A stretch of DNA of 64,000 nt from NCBI GenBank assembly GCA_018401055.1, contig JAGYLB010000111.1, positions 1-64,000 on the forward strand, written 5' to 3'. Shown here piece by piece: positions 19,649 through 29,670 of this stretch. This DNA comes from Roseicyclus sp. (GTDB taxonomy: Bacteria > Pseudomonadota > Alphaproteobacteria > Rhodobacterales > Rhodobacteraceae). Every line of letters starts with the position of its first letter. The first letter of the stretch is position 1. Under the pieces are notes generated by a model. The model was given only the letters and a program-made list of their open reading frames with translations, searched no databases and was not told the origin of the DNA. The translations under genes were made by a program, and so were the position numbers.

Positions 19649-21035
19649 GTGACCAATACCCTTTCAGGGCGCTTTTTGATCCTCACCGTCATCTTCGTGA
19701 TGCTGGCGGAGATCTTGATCTTCCTGCCCTCCATCGCGCGCTTCCGCGAGGATTACCTGCTGGCGCGGCTGGAACGGGCGCAGATCGCCTCGCTCGCGCT
19801 GCTGGCGACGGACGGCATGATCTCGAGGAGCTCGAGGAAGAGCTGCTGCGCAATGCCGAGGTGCTGAACGTCGTGCTGCGCCGGGATGCGGTCCGCCAGC
19901 TGATCTTGTCGAGCGACGGGATGCCGCGCCATCGCCGCCAGTTTCGACCTGCGCGACCCGTCGGCCTTTGAGCTGATGCGCGACGCGCTAGGGCGCCTGG
20001 CTGAACCCGAGCCGCAGGTGATCCGCGTGATCGGCGAGCCGGTCCGCGAGGCCGGGCTTTTGATCGAGATCACCATGCCGACCGAGCCGCTGCGCATGGC
20101 GATGATCGACTACGGGCTCCGCATTCTCGTTCTCTCGGCGGTCATTTCGATCTTCACCGCCGTTTTGCTCTTCGTGGCGGTGCAACGCCTTATGGTGACG
20201 CCGATCCGAAGACTTGTCGGCTCGATGATGCGCTATGCCGAAGCACCTTCGGATGCCACCCGCATCATCCGCCCGCAGGGCCGGGTGCGCGAGTTGCGCA
20301 ATGCCGAGGATGCGTTGCAATCGTTGCAGACCGACCTGACCGGCGCGTTGAAACAGCGCGAGCGTCTGGCGCAACTGGGCGAAGCGGTGGCCAAGATCAG
20401 CCATGACCTGCGCAACATGCTGTCGGTCGCCACGCTGGTGGCGGGACCGGCTGGAGAGTTTCGAGGACCCGACCGTGCGCCGCATCGCGCCGCGACTGGT
20501 CGGCTCGCTGAACCGTGCGATCAACCTTACCGAGGCGACGTTGGCCTTTGGCCGCGCCGAGGAACCCGCGCCCAAGCTGGACCGGGTGTTCTTGCGCCAG
20601 TTGGTCGAGGATGTGATCGAGAATGACAGGCTGGCCGCAGACAGTGCGCAGATCACCTATGCCTGTGAGGTTCCGGCCAGTGTCTCGGTCCGCGCGGACC
20701 CCGAACAATTGCACCGCGTGCTGTCTAATCTCGTGCGCAATGCCCGGCAGGCTATCGCCGCGACCGACAAGCCGGGCGAGATCCGCGTGACCGGCACGGA
20801 TGGCCCCGAGGCCTGGATCATCGAGATCAGCGACACCGGGCCGGGGTTGCCGCAAAAGGCGATCGATCATCTGTTCCAGCCGTTCCATGGCGGGGCGCGC
20901 AAGGGCGGCAGCGGCCTTGGCCTGGCGATCTGCGCCGAACTGGTCCGCGGCCATGGCGGGCGGCTGGAACTGGCGCGCAGCGGGGCTGAGGGGACGTGCT
21001 TTCAGGTCATCCTGCCCGCCGGACTTGCGGCGTGA
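19649..21035 (+). CDS. membrane sensor histidine kinase (three frameshifts)
   Basis: Two-component sensor of about 460 residues. One N-terminal transmembrane helix (FLILTVIFVMLAEILIFL), a periplasmic part, a second helix (RILVLSAVISIFTAVLLFVA), a HAMP-like linker, the H-box KISHDLRNMLS, N-box NLVRNARQAI, G1 DTGPGLP and G2 GGSGLGLAI are all recognisable. Frame changes occur near 19815, 19925 and 20440. I use the ATG-like GTG/ATG start at 19649 (MTNTLSGRF). No response regulator gene is adjacent, so its partner must be elsewhere. Confidence 0.88.
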
Positions 21036-21053
21036 AGGATCGGGTTTTCCCCC

Positions 21054-21082
21054 TTGCAAGGCCGGTTCACCAGCGCTAAACC
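21054..21082 (+). promoter_or_regulatory. probable promoter of tRNA-Arg
   Basis: TTGCAA (21054-21059) and TAAACC (21077-21082) are 17 bp apart and end 10 bp before the tRNA 5' end. Confidence 0.5.
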
Positions 21083-21092
21083 CCGCCCTCAC

Positions 21093-21169
21093 GCACTGGT
21101 AGCTCAGTTGGATAGAGTACTTGACTACGAATCAAGGGGTCGGGGGTTCGAATCCTCCCCAGTGCGCCA
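21093..21169 (+). tRNA. tRNA-Arg (anticodon ACG)
   Basis: 77 bases fold into a full cloverleaf: acceptor GCACTGG/CCAGTGC, D-arm with a G-T pair, anticodon stem CTTGA/TCAAG around the loop CTACGAA (anticodon ACG at positions 34-36), T-arm with TTCGAAT and an encoded CCA end. ACG is normally edited to ICG to read CGN codons. The 3' end is the integration site of the element that follows. Confidence 0.97.
21156..21169. repeat. attL: tRNA-Arg 3' end copy of the 14-bp direct repeat
   Basis: TCCCCAGTGCGCCA, the last 14 bases of the tRNA including CCA, repeated exactly at 36433-36446 in the same orientation. Confidence 0.88.
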
Positions 21170-21225
21170 TCCACATATTTGATTGCTGAAAAATCAAACA
21201 CTTAGACGCCACCGTCTGAAGTGAT

Positions 21226-21250
21226 TGTGTAGCAAAATGTGTATCAAAAT
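21226..21250 (+). repeat. subterminal repeat near attL (possible integrase arm site)
   Basis: TGTGTAGCAAAATGTGTATC with following A-rich bases is closely matched at 36317-36341 (TGTGCAGCAGAATGTGTATC) in the same orientation, with only two or three differences. The two copies lie just inside the two att sites, where arm-type integrase sites are expected. Confidence 0.5.
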
Positions 21251-21307
21251 TTTCCTCTCTGAGGGTGCCAGCTCTTCGCCATAACTTGCTTGTCAAGTCC
21301 CTTCGTG

Positions 21308-21335
21308 ATATCCGATAATTGAACTTATCGGATAT
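21308..21335. promoter_or_regulatory. 28-bp perfect inverted repeat just upstream of the left integrase
   Basis: ATATCCGATAA and TTATCGGATAT are exact 11-bp arms around a 6-base centre. It ends 7 bp before the integrase ATG at 21343, so a bound repressor or an mRNA hairpin here would block expression of the integrase. Confidence 0.65.
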
Positions 21336-21342
21336 AGACCCC

Positions 21343-22285
21343 ATGTCAGATGGTTTTTTGCCCTCTCCCCCTACTCAACATTCGGAAGATCTCGAGGCCC
21401 AGCTTGCGAGCTATGCCGCGATGTCCCGCGGCGCTTTTGCGCAGAACACGCTGCGGGCGATCCGGTCGGACACAGAGATTTTCGCGACCTGGTGCGCAAG
21501 GAACGGAGAAAGCTTCGGTCCACCTGCCGCGCCTGAAACACTCGCCCGGTTCGTCGACGCGATGGGAGAGACCCGGAAACCGGCCACCGTGTCTCGCTAT
21601 GTGGCCTCCATCGACCATCTGCACCGCGCGCTCGATCTGTCCGTGCCCGGAGCATCCAACACCGTGCGCCTAGCCTTGAAGCGGCTGCGCCGGGCCAGAG
21701 GGCACCCGGCAGGATCAGGCCAAGGCTCTGCGTTGGCCCACTATCCAAAAGGCGCTCGACCGCCTGGGCGATGACCTCATTGATCTGCGCGACGCGGCGC
21801 TGCTGTGCCTTGCCTACGACACCTTCGCCCGTGCCTCGGAGCTGGTCGCGATAAATGTCGGGGATCTGGAGCGCGACATCGACGGGGCGACCTGTTTCAT
21901 CGCAAGGTCCAAAACTGATCAGGATGGCGAGGGCGATCACCGCTTTATCGCGTCGACGACCTATGACCGTATCATCGCCTGGACGAGGGCGGCGCGTCTG
22001 GACAGGGCAGACCCGCTGTTCATCCCGCTAGGTTTTGCCGCAAAGAATGAGCGGATCGGCACCCGTGACGTGTCCGAGATCTTTCGGCGGCGCTGCGGCG
22101 ATGGTTACAGCGCCCACAGCACGCGGGTTGGAGCGGCGCAGGATGCGAAGGTGGCAGGGGCAAGCACGGGCGCCATCGCGCAGGCAGGGGGGTGGAAGTC
22201 GGAACAGATGGTTGGGCGGTATACCGCCAAGCTCCGCGCGCAGGAGAGTGCGGCAGCGATGCTGGCGCGGGCGCAGGGGCGATAG
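21343..22285 (+). CDS. tyrosine-type site-specific integrase (one frameshift)
   Basis: About 314 residues. The N-terminal SAM-like DNA-binding domain (AFAQNTLRAIRSDTEIFATW, and ETRKPATVSRYVASI) is followed, after a frame change near 21715, by the catalytic domain: Arg in FARASELVAIN, the box SAHSTRVG with His and Arg, GGWKS, and the Tyr in MVGRYTAKL. It lies directly next to tRNA-Arg/attL. It differs clearly from the second recombinase at the other end of the element, so the element has two non-homologous candidates for integrase. The ATG at 21343 lies after an operator-like palindrome. Confidence 0.85.
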
Positions 22286-22432
22286 CATCAGCAAAACTTG
22301 GAACTGGGCAACCCGCCCAAGGCTTAGCGAGCAGCTCAGATTTGGGCTGAAACAACGGGACACTTGAAAAGCTCTCACTGCGCTGGCCGTACCCGTCCGA
22401 AAGATTGTTGCCTCAAATGTGCAACTTGGCCA

Positions 22433-22455
22433 AGGTGGCGGAGTTGCCACATTTT
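22433..22455. promoter_or_regulatory. shared operator-like palindrome, copy A (upstream of the restriction gene)
   Basis: AAGGTGGC-GGAGTT-GCCACATTTT, a dyad with GTGGC/GCCAC arms, 53 bp before the restriction gene start. Two related dyads with the same core and centre occur at 34738-34763 and 34808-34824. Confidence 0.55.
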
Positions 22456-22507
22456 TTGGGTCAGATCACTTGCCGATGACGCAACATAAATCTAGGCCGG
22501 AGACCGC

Positions 22508-25500
22508 ATGACAGAAACGTTCTTTGCCCAGCCCATTCTGAACTCCCCTTACGAATATCCCGGGCGGCATTGGGAACTTGACGCAGACGGCCAGCCGACA
22601 GCCAAGATCGTTGAGAAGCGCAGAAGGTCGGATCTCGTTACCCCGGTCCCCAAGCCGAAGAAGCGGAAGGCGTCACGGACGGATCAGTCGGAGTTGCTCC
22701 TCGCGGACAGCGAAGGGCTGTCGAGCTTGTCGCAGGAATACAATCCGACCCCCATCATCAACGAAATCCGCGGTTACGTTGACCAATGGCGATCTTTGTC
22801 GAACCCCAACGATTGGGGCGTGACACCGGAAACGGCGCGTCTTCTGCAGCATTGGCGCCATCACAAATTCGAAGGCATCCGCCCGTTCTTCTGTCAGGTC
22901 GAGGCCGTTGAGACGGCGATCTGGTTGACCGAGGTTGCTCCAAAGCTTGGGCCAAGAACCGCGAAGTTCTGGGAGCACATCAAAGGTGCGAACGCGCAGG
23001 CAAATCCGGAGTTGCTCCGTCTTGCGCTCAAGCTTGCGACTGGGGCCGGCAAGACGACTGTGATGGCGATGCTGATTGCATGGCAGACAGTCAACGCAGT
23101 GCGCCATCCGAACAGCAAGACCTTCTCGCGCGGTTTCCTGATTGTCGCGCCCGGCATCACGATCCGAGACCGGCTGCGCGTCCTGCTGCCGAACGATCCG
23201 GAAAGCTACTATCGCAATCGCGAAATCCTGCCGCCCGACATGCTGCCAGATATCGACCGGGCCAAGATCGTCATTACCAACTATCATGCTTTCAAGCTTC
23301 GCGAGCGATTGAGCCTTGCGAAGGGAACGCGCGACGCTCTGGCCGGTTGGCGGGGCGAGCAGATCGCGACCGTCGAGACCGAAGGTCAGATGCTTCAGCG
23401 GGTCATGCCCGAGTTGATGGGTATGAAGAGCATCGTCGTCCTGAACGACGAAGCCCATCACTGCTACCGCGAGAAGGTCGCTGATCCTGAAGGCGATACG
23501 CTTGACGACCTCAAGGGCGATGAAAAAGCGGAAGCCAAGGAAGCGAGCGAAGCCGCGCGGATGTGGATTTCCGGGCTGGAGGCCGTGAAGCGCAAGCTTG
23601 GCGTCTCGCTGGTTTACGACCTGTCCGCGACCCCCTTCTTCCTGCGTGGCTCGGGCTACATCGAGGGGACATTGTTCCCTTGGACGATGAGCGATTTCTC
23701 CCTTATGGACGCCATCGAATGCGGGATCGTGAAACTGCCGCGCGTGCCGATTGCCGACAACGTCCCCGGTGGCGACACACCCAAGTTCCGCAACCTGTGG
23801 GAGTATATTGGGAAGAAACTTCCAAAGAAGGGCCGCGGGGCGGGCAAGGTGCTCGACCCTCACAGCCTGCCCATCGAACTGCTCAACGCGGTCGATGCCC
23901 TATACGGCCACTACAAGAAGACCTTCGAGCTTTGGGATACCGAGGGCATCGGCGTGCCGCCCGTATTTATCGTGGTCTGCAACAACACCGCGACCTCGGA
24001 ACTGGTCTACAAATACGTCTCCGGCTTTGACCGGCAGAACGACGACGGCACCACCACCCTGGAAAACGGCCGTCTCGACCTGTTCCGGAACTATGACGAC
24101 TTTGGCAACCGTTTGCCTCGTCCGAACACGATCCTGATCGACAGTGCTCAGCTCGAAAGTGGCGAGGCGCTGGACAAGGATTTTGAGGCCGCCGCCGCCG
24201 ATGAAATCGAACGTTTCCGGCGTGAGATCATTGAGCGGACGGGTGACGCCCAAGCCGGTGATAAGATCGAGGCAAGCACGCTTTTGCGCGAGGTGATGAA
24301 CACCGTCGGCAAGAAGGGTAAGCTGGGTGAGCAGATCCGCTGCGTCGTCTCGGTCTCCATGCTGACCGAAGGCTGGGACGCCAACACTGTGACCCACATC
24401 CTAGGGGTTCGCGCCTTCGGCACGCAGCTCTTGTGCGAACAGGTAGTCGGCCGCGGCCTGCGGCGACAGTCCTACGACCTGAACGACGACGGCCTGTTCA
24501 ACGTGGAATACGCCGACATCCTCGGCATTCCCTTCGACTTCGCGGCCAAGCCCACCATCTCGCCACCCCAACCGCCGCGTCAGACCGTCCGCGTTCATGC
24601 TGTGAAGCCCGAGCGTGATGCACTGGAAATCGTCTATCCGCGGGTCGAAGGCTACCGCGTCGAACTGCCCGATGAACGGCTCGACGCTAAATTCGGCCCA
24701 GATCACGTGCTGACGCTGACGCCCGATCTGGTCGGGCCCTCGAAAACCGAGAACCGGGGGATCATCGGCGAGGGTGTCACTCTCACCCTCGAACACCTCC
24801 AAGAGATGCGGCACTCGACGCTCGTCTACAACCTGACGCAACACCTGCTCTACGCGAAATACCGCGATCCCGGCGACCAGCCCCGGATGCACCTGTTCGG
24901 CCAGCTCAAGCGGATCGTGCGGCAGTGGCTCGACGCGGGCTGCCTCGAATGCAAGGGCGACACCTATCCCGGTCTCCTGATGTATAAGGAGCTAGCCGAC
25001 ATGGCTGCCGAACGCATCAAGGCGGCCATCACCGAGACATTGCAGGGCGACAGGCCAGTCAAGGCGATCCTCGACGCCTACAACCCCACCGGCACCACGG
25101 CGCATGTCAACTTCACCACTTCCAAGGAAACCCGCTGGGAAACCGATCCCCGCAAGAGCCACGTCAACTGGGCGATCTGCGACAGCGACTGGGAGATCGA
25201 GTTCTGCCGCGTGGTCGAGACGCACCCCAAGGTCCTGTCCTACGTCAAGAACCAGAACCTCGGGCTCGAGGTGCCATACCTGATGGGCTCCACCCCGCGG
25301 AAATACATCCCTGATTTCATCGTCCAGATCGATGACGGGCGGGATGACCCCTTGAACCTGATCGTCGAGATCAAGGGCTACCGGGGCGAGGATGCCAAGG
25401 AAAAGGCCAACACCATGCGCGCCTATTGGGTGCCCGGCGTGAACAACCTGGGCAAGTTCGGGCGCTGGCAGTTCGCGGAATTCACCGCCGTCTACGAGAT

Positions 25501-25558
25501 GGAGAAAGAGTTTCGCGGACTGGTCGAAACCTTGGTGTCAGGAGGACAGGATGTCTGA
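22508..25558 (+). CDS. type III-like restriction endonuclease (Res: SF2 helicase plus PD-(D/E)XK nuclease)
   Basis: 1016 residues, intact. The SF2 motor has Walker A LATGAGKTTVMA at about residues 178-188, motif II LNDEAHHCYR at about 311-320, SVSMLTEGWDANTVTHILG and motif VI CEQVVGRGLRRQ at about 643-654. Near the C-terminus PDFIVQID and EIKGYRGED (about 934-960) form a PD-(D/E)XK nuclease site. From memory it matches the family that annotation pipelines call BPTD_3080 restriction endonucleases. GGAG lies before the ATG. A methyltransferase gene follows two genes downstream, so this is the cutting and translocating subunit of a type III-like restriction system; the order res before mod is unusual, since mod normally comes first. 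Confidence 0.93.
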   Translation: MTETFFAQPILNSPYEYPGRHWELDADGQPTAKIVEKRRRSDLVTPVPKPKKRKASRTDQSELLLADSEGLSSLSQEYNPTPIINEIRGYVDQWRSLSNPNDWGVTPETARLLQHWRHHKFEGIRPFFCQVEAVETAIWLTEVAPKLGPRTAKFWEHIKGANAQANPELLRLALKLATGAGKTTVMAMLIAWQTVNAVRHPNSKTFSRGFLIVAPGITIRDRLRVLLPNDPESYYRNREILPPDMLPDIDRAKIVITNYHAFKLRERLSLAKGTRDALAGWRGEQIATVETEGQMLQRVMPELMGMKSIVVLNDEAHHCYREKVADPEGDTLDDLKGDEKAEAKEASEAARMWISGLEAVKRKLGVSLVYDLSATPFFLRGSGYIEGTLFPWTMSDFSLMDAIECGIVKLPRVPIADNVPGGDTPKFRNLWEYIGKKLPKKGRGAGKVLDPHSLPIELLNAVDALYGHYKKTFELWDTEGIGVPPVFIVVCNNTATSELVYKYVSGFDRQNDDGTTTLENGRLDLFRNYDDFGNRLPRPNTILIDSAQLESGEALDKDFEAAAADEIERFRREIIERTGDAQAGDKIEASTLLREVMNTVGKKGKLGEQIRCVVSVSMLTEGWDANTVTHILGVRAFGTQLLCEQVVGRGLRRQSYDLNDDGLFNVEYADILGIPFDFAAKPTISPPQPPRQTVRVHAVKPERDALEIVYPRVEGYRVELPDERLDAKFGPDHVLTLTPDLVGPSKTENRGIIGEGVTLTLEHLQEMRHSTLVYNLTQHLLYAKYRDPGDQPRMHLFGQLKRIVRQWLDAGCLECKGDTYPGLLMYKELADMAAERIKAAITETLQGDRPVKAILDAYNPTGTTAHVNFTTSKETRWETDPRKSHVNWAICDSDWEIEFCRVVETHPKVLSYVKNQNLGLEVPYLMGSTPRKYIPDFIVQIDDGRDDPLNLIVEIKGYRGEDAKEKANTMRAYWVPGVNNLGKFGRWQFAEFTAVYEMEKEFRGLVETLVSGGQDV

Positions 25559-25650
25559 TTTTCATCCTTGCACCATGGCATTTATCCACATACATTATGT
25601 GCACATTCGCCCCTTGGCAGTATGCCCTCCCGTGATCCTGGGAACGGCAG

Positions 25651-25672
25651 AGCCCTTGGGGCTTTTTCTTTT
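25651..25672 (+). terminator. terminator-like hairpin between restriction and NYN genes
   Basis: AGCCC-TTG-GGGCT is followed by TTTTCTTTT. The stem is short (5 bp), so it may act as a weak terminator or attenuator that lowers expression of the genes downstream of the restriction gene. Confidence 0.5.
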
Positions 25673-25687
25673 CGCGGGGGCGCGCCC

Positions 25688-26422
25688 GTGAAAGCAGCGA
25701 TACTCATCGACGGCGGCTACTTTCTCAAGCGCCTTGGAAGCGTCCGCCGTGACGTCGACACGCTCGATCCGGAGGCCGTAGACAAGGCTATCGGCCAATT
25801 GGTCGACAGCCACCTCAAGCAGCTCAACGAAATCGAAAAAGCAGGGCACGCCTACAGCCTGCTCTACCGTTGCTTCTTCTATGACGCCCTTCCCTACATG
25901 GAGAAAGGCCACCTACCTGTATCGGGCAGAGCCATAGATTACGCCAAATCGGATCAGGCCCGGTTCAGGCTTGCGCTGTTCGACAAGCTGCGCCGCCGCG
26001 CCAACTTCGCGGTTCGCCTGGGACAGGTGCGCAAGGAAAGATCCTGGGTCCTGTCGGAGGATGCACAAAAAGCCTTGCTTGACGGCACGCGGCAGCCTTC
26101 GGATCTGACAGATGCCGATTTCTACCCGGGCCTCCGGCAAAAGGCCGTCGACATGCGCATCGGCGTCGACATCGCATCCATCAGCCTCAAGCGTCAGGCC
26201 GATACCATCGTTCTTGTGGCAGGCGACAGCGATTTCGTGCCGGCCTCCAAGCTCGCACGGCGCGAAGGCGTCCGGATTATCCTCGATCCGATGTGGCGGT
26301 CGGTCGAGGCCTCTCTTTTTGAACACATCGACGGTTTGCGCAGCGGCTTTCCGAGGCCCAAGCCCAAGGAAAAGACAGCCGCGGCCACTTCTGCCCCCCA
26401 ACCTTCAGACCAAGGGGAATAA
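25688..26422 (+). CDS. NYN-domain (PIN-like) protein, probable ribonuclease
   Basis: 244 residues from a GTG at 25688. AILIDGGYFLKRL gives the first conserved Asp, VDMRIGVDIASISL the middle acidic residues and VLVAGDSDFVPASKLA the third acidic cluster; these form the metal-binding site of NYN/LabA-like nucleases. The C-terminal tail (about 30 residues, KPKEKTAAATSAPQP) is Pro/Ala/Lys-rich and probably disordered. It sits between restriction and methyltransferase genes and ends 3 bp before the methyltransferase ATG, which argues for a function in the same system, perhaps RNA cleavage during phage attack. That role is inference. Confidence 0.85.
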   Translation: MKAAILIDGGYFLKRLGSVRRDVDTLDPEAVDKAIGQLVDSHLKQLNEIEKAGHAYSLLYRCFFYDALPYMEKGHLPVSGRAIDYAKSDQARFRLALFDKLRRRANFAVRLGQVRKERSWVLSEDAQKALLDGTRQPSDLTDADFYPGLRQKAVDMRIGVDIASISLKRQADTIVLVAGDSDFVPASKLARREGVRIILDPMWRSVEASLFEHIDGLRSGFPRPKPKEKTAAATSAPQPSDQGE

Positions 26423-26425
26423 CCC

Positions 26426-29342
26426 ATGGCCAAGAAACCCATCGAGGTCGAAACCCTCACCCACGACGCCACGCGCAAGAACATTCCGACCGCGGAATTC
26501 GAAAGCATCATGCGCGAGCAGGACAAGACGCCGATCCAGCTTGCCTACGCGCGCCGCAACCGCGATCTGGACCCGCAGCTGGTCTGGCGCGGCAAGGATG
26601 AGCAGGACTGGTCAGACCTGATCGTCGCGGCCCCGCCGCTCTATATCCAGGAAAAGGTCCATCCCAAGGCGATCATCGACGACCTCAAACGCGCCTCGCA
26701 AAAACGGGCCGAGGCGCGGGCGGCGGTCGAGGCGCCGATGATGGACCTGTTCGCCGATTTCAACGGCCTGCCCGATGCCGAGGCCGCGACCGAGTTCTAC
26801 GCCCATGACCAGCACTGGTCGAACCGGATGATCTCGGGCGATAGCCTGTCGGTGATGGCGTCGCTGGCGGAACGCGAAGGGCTGCGCGGGCAGGTGCAGT
26901 GCATCTATTTCGACCCGCCCTATGGCATCAAGTTCAACTCGAACTTCCAGTGGTCCACCACATCGCGCGACGTCAAGGATGGGGCCAAGGACCACATCAC
27001 CCGCGAGCCCGAACAGGTGCGCGCCTTTCGCGACACCTGGAAGGACGGCATCCATTCCTACCTGACCTACCTGCGCGACCGGCTGACCGTGGCGCGCGAT
27101 CTGCTGAGCGAGAGCGGCAGCATCTTCGTGCAGATCGGTGACGAGAACGTCCACCGCGTGCGGGCGCTGATGGATGAGGTATTCGGGGACGAGAATTTCG
27201 TCTCACAAATTACCTTCACAAAGACTTCCGGTTTGGAGACAAGCGATGGCGTTTCGGGCGCCTTCGATTATCTATTGTGGTTCTGCAAACGCAGAGGAAG
27301 CCTAAAGTTCCGTCCTGTGGTTCGCGAACGAAGTCAGGCCTCGCAAGATCGTTTTAGCTCCGTCCAAATGATTGACGGTAGCTCCATTCCATTGGGAAGC
27401 GATGCTTACCAGGAAATGCAACGACGGGGCGAATGGTCGCGAGTATTCACTGACACAGACCTTACCAAGCCAGGGCCTGGTGCGAAGTATGATGTTTCCT
27501 TTTGGGGTCTTCTGATTAACTCAGGGGAACGTTGGTGGGGAACCCAACAACAAAGCATTGATCGCGTTGGCCGCGCGCATAGACTTTTTCTGACAGGGCG
27601 AAAGAAGCTCCGGTTCGTTCGCTGCGAAGACGACACCGGTGGCCAGGGAATTACGAACAACTGGAGTGATATTGGCGGATCGGTTCAAAGCAGATCAGAC
27701 CCAAAGGTCTACGTGGTTCAGACTGGAACTGCTGTCGTTGCGCGCTGTATTCAAATGACCACCGACCCCGGCGACTTGGTGCTCGATCCCACCTGCGGCT
27801 CCGGCACCACCGCTTACGTTGCTGAACAATGGGGGCGGCGCTGGATCACCATCGACACCAGCCGCGTCGCCGTGGCGCTCGCCCGCTCCCGCCTGATGGG
27901 CGCGCGCTATCCCTATTACCTGCTGGCCGACAGCCCCGAGGGGCAGCCCAAGGAAGGCGAGCTGACCCGCACCCCGCCCAAGACCACCCCCACCCACGGC
28001 AGCCATGCGCCAAGGCTTCGTCTATGACCGCGTGCCGCATATCACGCTGAAATCCATCGCCAACAACGCCGAAATCGACGTGATCTGGGACCGGATGCAG
28101 CCCGCGGTCGAGGATGCGCTCAAAGCCCTCAACACCGAACTCCGCGGCTACCCCACCCCCTACAAGGTGGAAACCGGCGGCCGCGCGGGCAAGACCATCG
28201 ACTTCACCGCCTCCGGTCAGGTCACGCTGCCCTCGGGCGAACACGCGCCTGCGAACGGCTTCATGGAATGGGAAATCCCGCGCGAGGCGCCGCAGGATTG
28301 GCCCGAGATGGCCAAGACCGCGCTCGCCCGCTTCTGGGAGGCGCGGATCGCCCGGCAACGGGAAATCGACGCCTCCATCGCCGCCAAGGCCGAGTTCGAA
28401 TACCTGTATGACAAGCCCCATGCCGCGAGGGACAAGGTCCGTGTCGCCGGGCCTTTCACCGTCGAAAGCCTGTCGCCCCACCGCACGCTGGCTGTGGACT
28501 GGGACGACGAGCTGATCGACCTGCACGAGGCGGCGGAGGGCAAGCGCCAGAAGGAACGCGAGGGCACCGACGATTTCGCCCACATGATCCTTGAGAACCT
28601 CAAGGCCGCGGGCGTGCAGCAGGCGCACAAGGAGGACCGCATCGCCTTCACCAGCCTGTCCGGCTGGCCCGGCGACCACATCTGCGCCGAGGGCACGTTC
28701 ATGGAGGGCGACACGGTGCGGCGCGCCGGCATCTTCATCGGGCCGGAGTTCGGCACCGTGTCGCGCCCCGACCTGGTGGCGGCGCGCGCGCGAGGCGGGC
28801 GATGCCGGCTTCGACGTGCTGATCTGCCTGCGCCTTCAACTACGACGCCCATTCCGCCGAGTTCGACAAGCTCGGCCGGGTGCCGCGTGCTGTAAGGCCG
28901 CGCATGAACCCCGACCTGCACATGGGCGGCGACCTGAAGGCGACGGGCGCGGGCAACCTGTTCGTGATCTTCGGCGAGCCAGACATCCGGATTTCCGATG
29001 TCGGGGAGGGCATGTTGCAGGTGCAGGTCTTTGGCGTCGACGTGTTCAAGCCGCAGACCGGCGAGGTGATTGTCGGAAGGCACCGACGGCATCGCGCTGT
29101 GGATGCTCGACACGGACTACGACGAGGAAAGCTTCTTCGTGCGTCACGCCTATTTCCTGGGCGCGAACGACCCCTACAAGGCGCTGAAGACGACGCTGAA
29201 GGCGGAGATCGACGAGGAAGCGTGGGAGACGCTGAACTCCGACGTGTCGCGGCCCTTTCCGAAGCCGAAATCGGGCCGGATCGCGGTGAAGGTGATCAAC
29301 CACCTCGGGGACGAGGTGATGAAGGTGTTTGCGGTGGGGTGA
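26426..29342 (+). CDS. type III-like site-specific DNA methyltransferase (Mod), C-terminal part frameshifted
   Basis: About 970 residues when read through frame changes near 28005, 28790, 28890 and 29078. The beta-class order is seen: catalytic CIYFDPPYGIKF at about residue 160, a long target-recognition region from about 255 to 445, then the AdoMet motif LDPTCGSGTTAYV at about 452. It would make N6-methyladenine or N4-methylcytosine. The remaining half (RVPHITLKSIANNAEIDVIW, FDVLIC, MNPDLHMGG, IALWMLDTDYDEESFF) is typical of large Mod proteins paired with this type of Res. DNA of the target-recognition part (about 27190-27760) is visibly poorer in G+C than both flanks. The stop overlaps the next ATG (TGATG). 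Confidence 0.9.
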
Positions 29343-29665
29343 TGGGAAAGAAGGGGACCTATAATGGTGGCTCAACCATTGTGAAGGCGAGCCCTTGGCC
29401 CAGTGCAAGCCGTGTGCGGACCGATAGACAGATCGGACTGCTGGATGCTCAACGCGAAGCGGTGGAAAGCCAAAAGAAGGAAGCCGAAACCTTCGTGATC
29501 AGGGCCGGTGAGGAGGAAGCTCTCAAGGCGCTGGGAACAGGCACATCGCCCAGAGGCAAGAAGCGCTTCGTCCGCAAGGGTTCAGCAAAGAAGAAAAAGA
29601 AGGCTCGCCGCGGGAAAAGTGTCCTGAGAGAGATTATTTCGAACCGGTTGCCAAAGGGCTGTTGA
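29342..29665 (+). CDS. small lysine/arginine-rich protein of the restriction cluster
   Basis: 107 residues, not recognised with certainty. It starts MGKKGTYNGGSTIVKAS; similar KGTYNGGST starts occur, as far as I recall, in other short proteins of unknown function. The middle is charged and helical, and the C-terminal third is strongly basic (KKRFVRKGSAKKKKKARRGK), which suggests nucleic-acid binding. Its ATG overlaps the methyltransferase stop (TGATG) and its stop lies 5 bp before the helicase start, so it is almost certainly translated with them. It could be an antitoxin-like partner of the RelE-like domain, but nothing in the sequence proves this. Confidence 0.75.
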   Translation: MGKKGTYNGGSTIVKASPWPSASRVRTDRQIGLLDAQREAVESQKKEAETFVIRAGEEEALKALGTGTSPRGKKRFVRKGSAKKKKKARRGKSVLREIISNRLPKGC

Positions 29666-29670
29666 GGTCA

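Noticed and set aside
22673..23863. 396-codon open frame antisense to the restriction gene
   Set aside because: It lies wholly opposite a well-supported gene; long antisense frames are expected in high-G+C DNA and this one has no recognisable domain.
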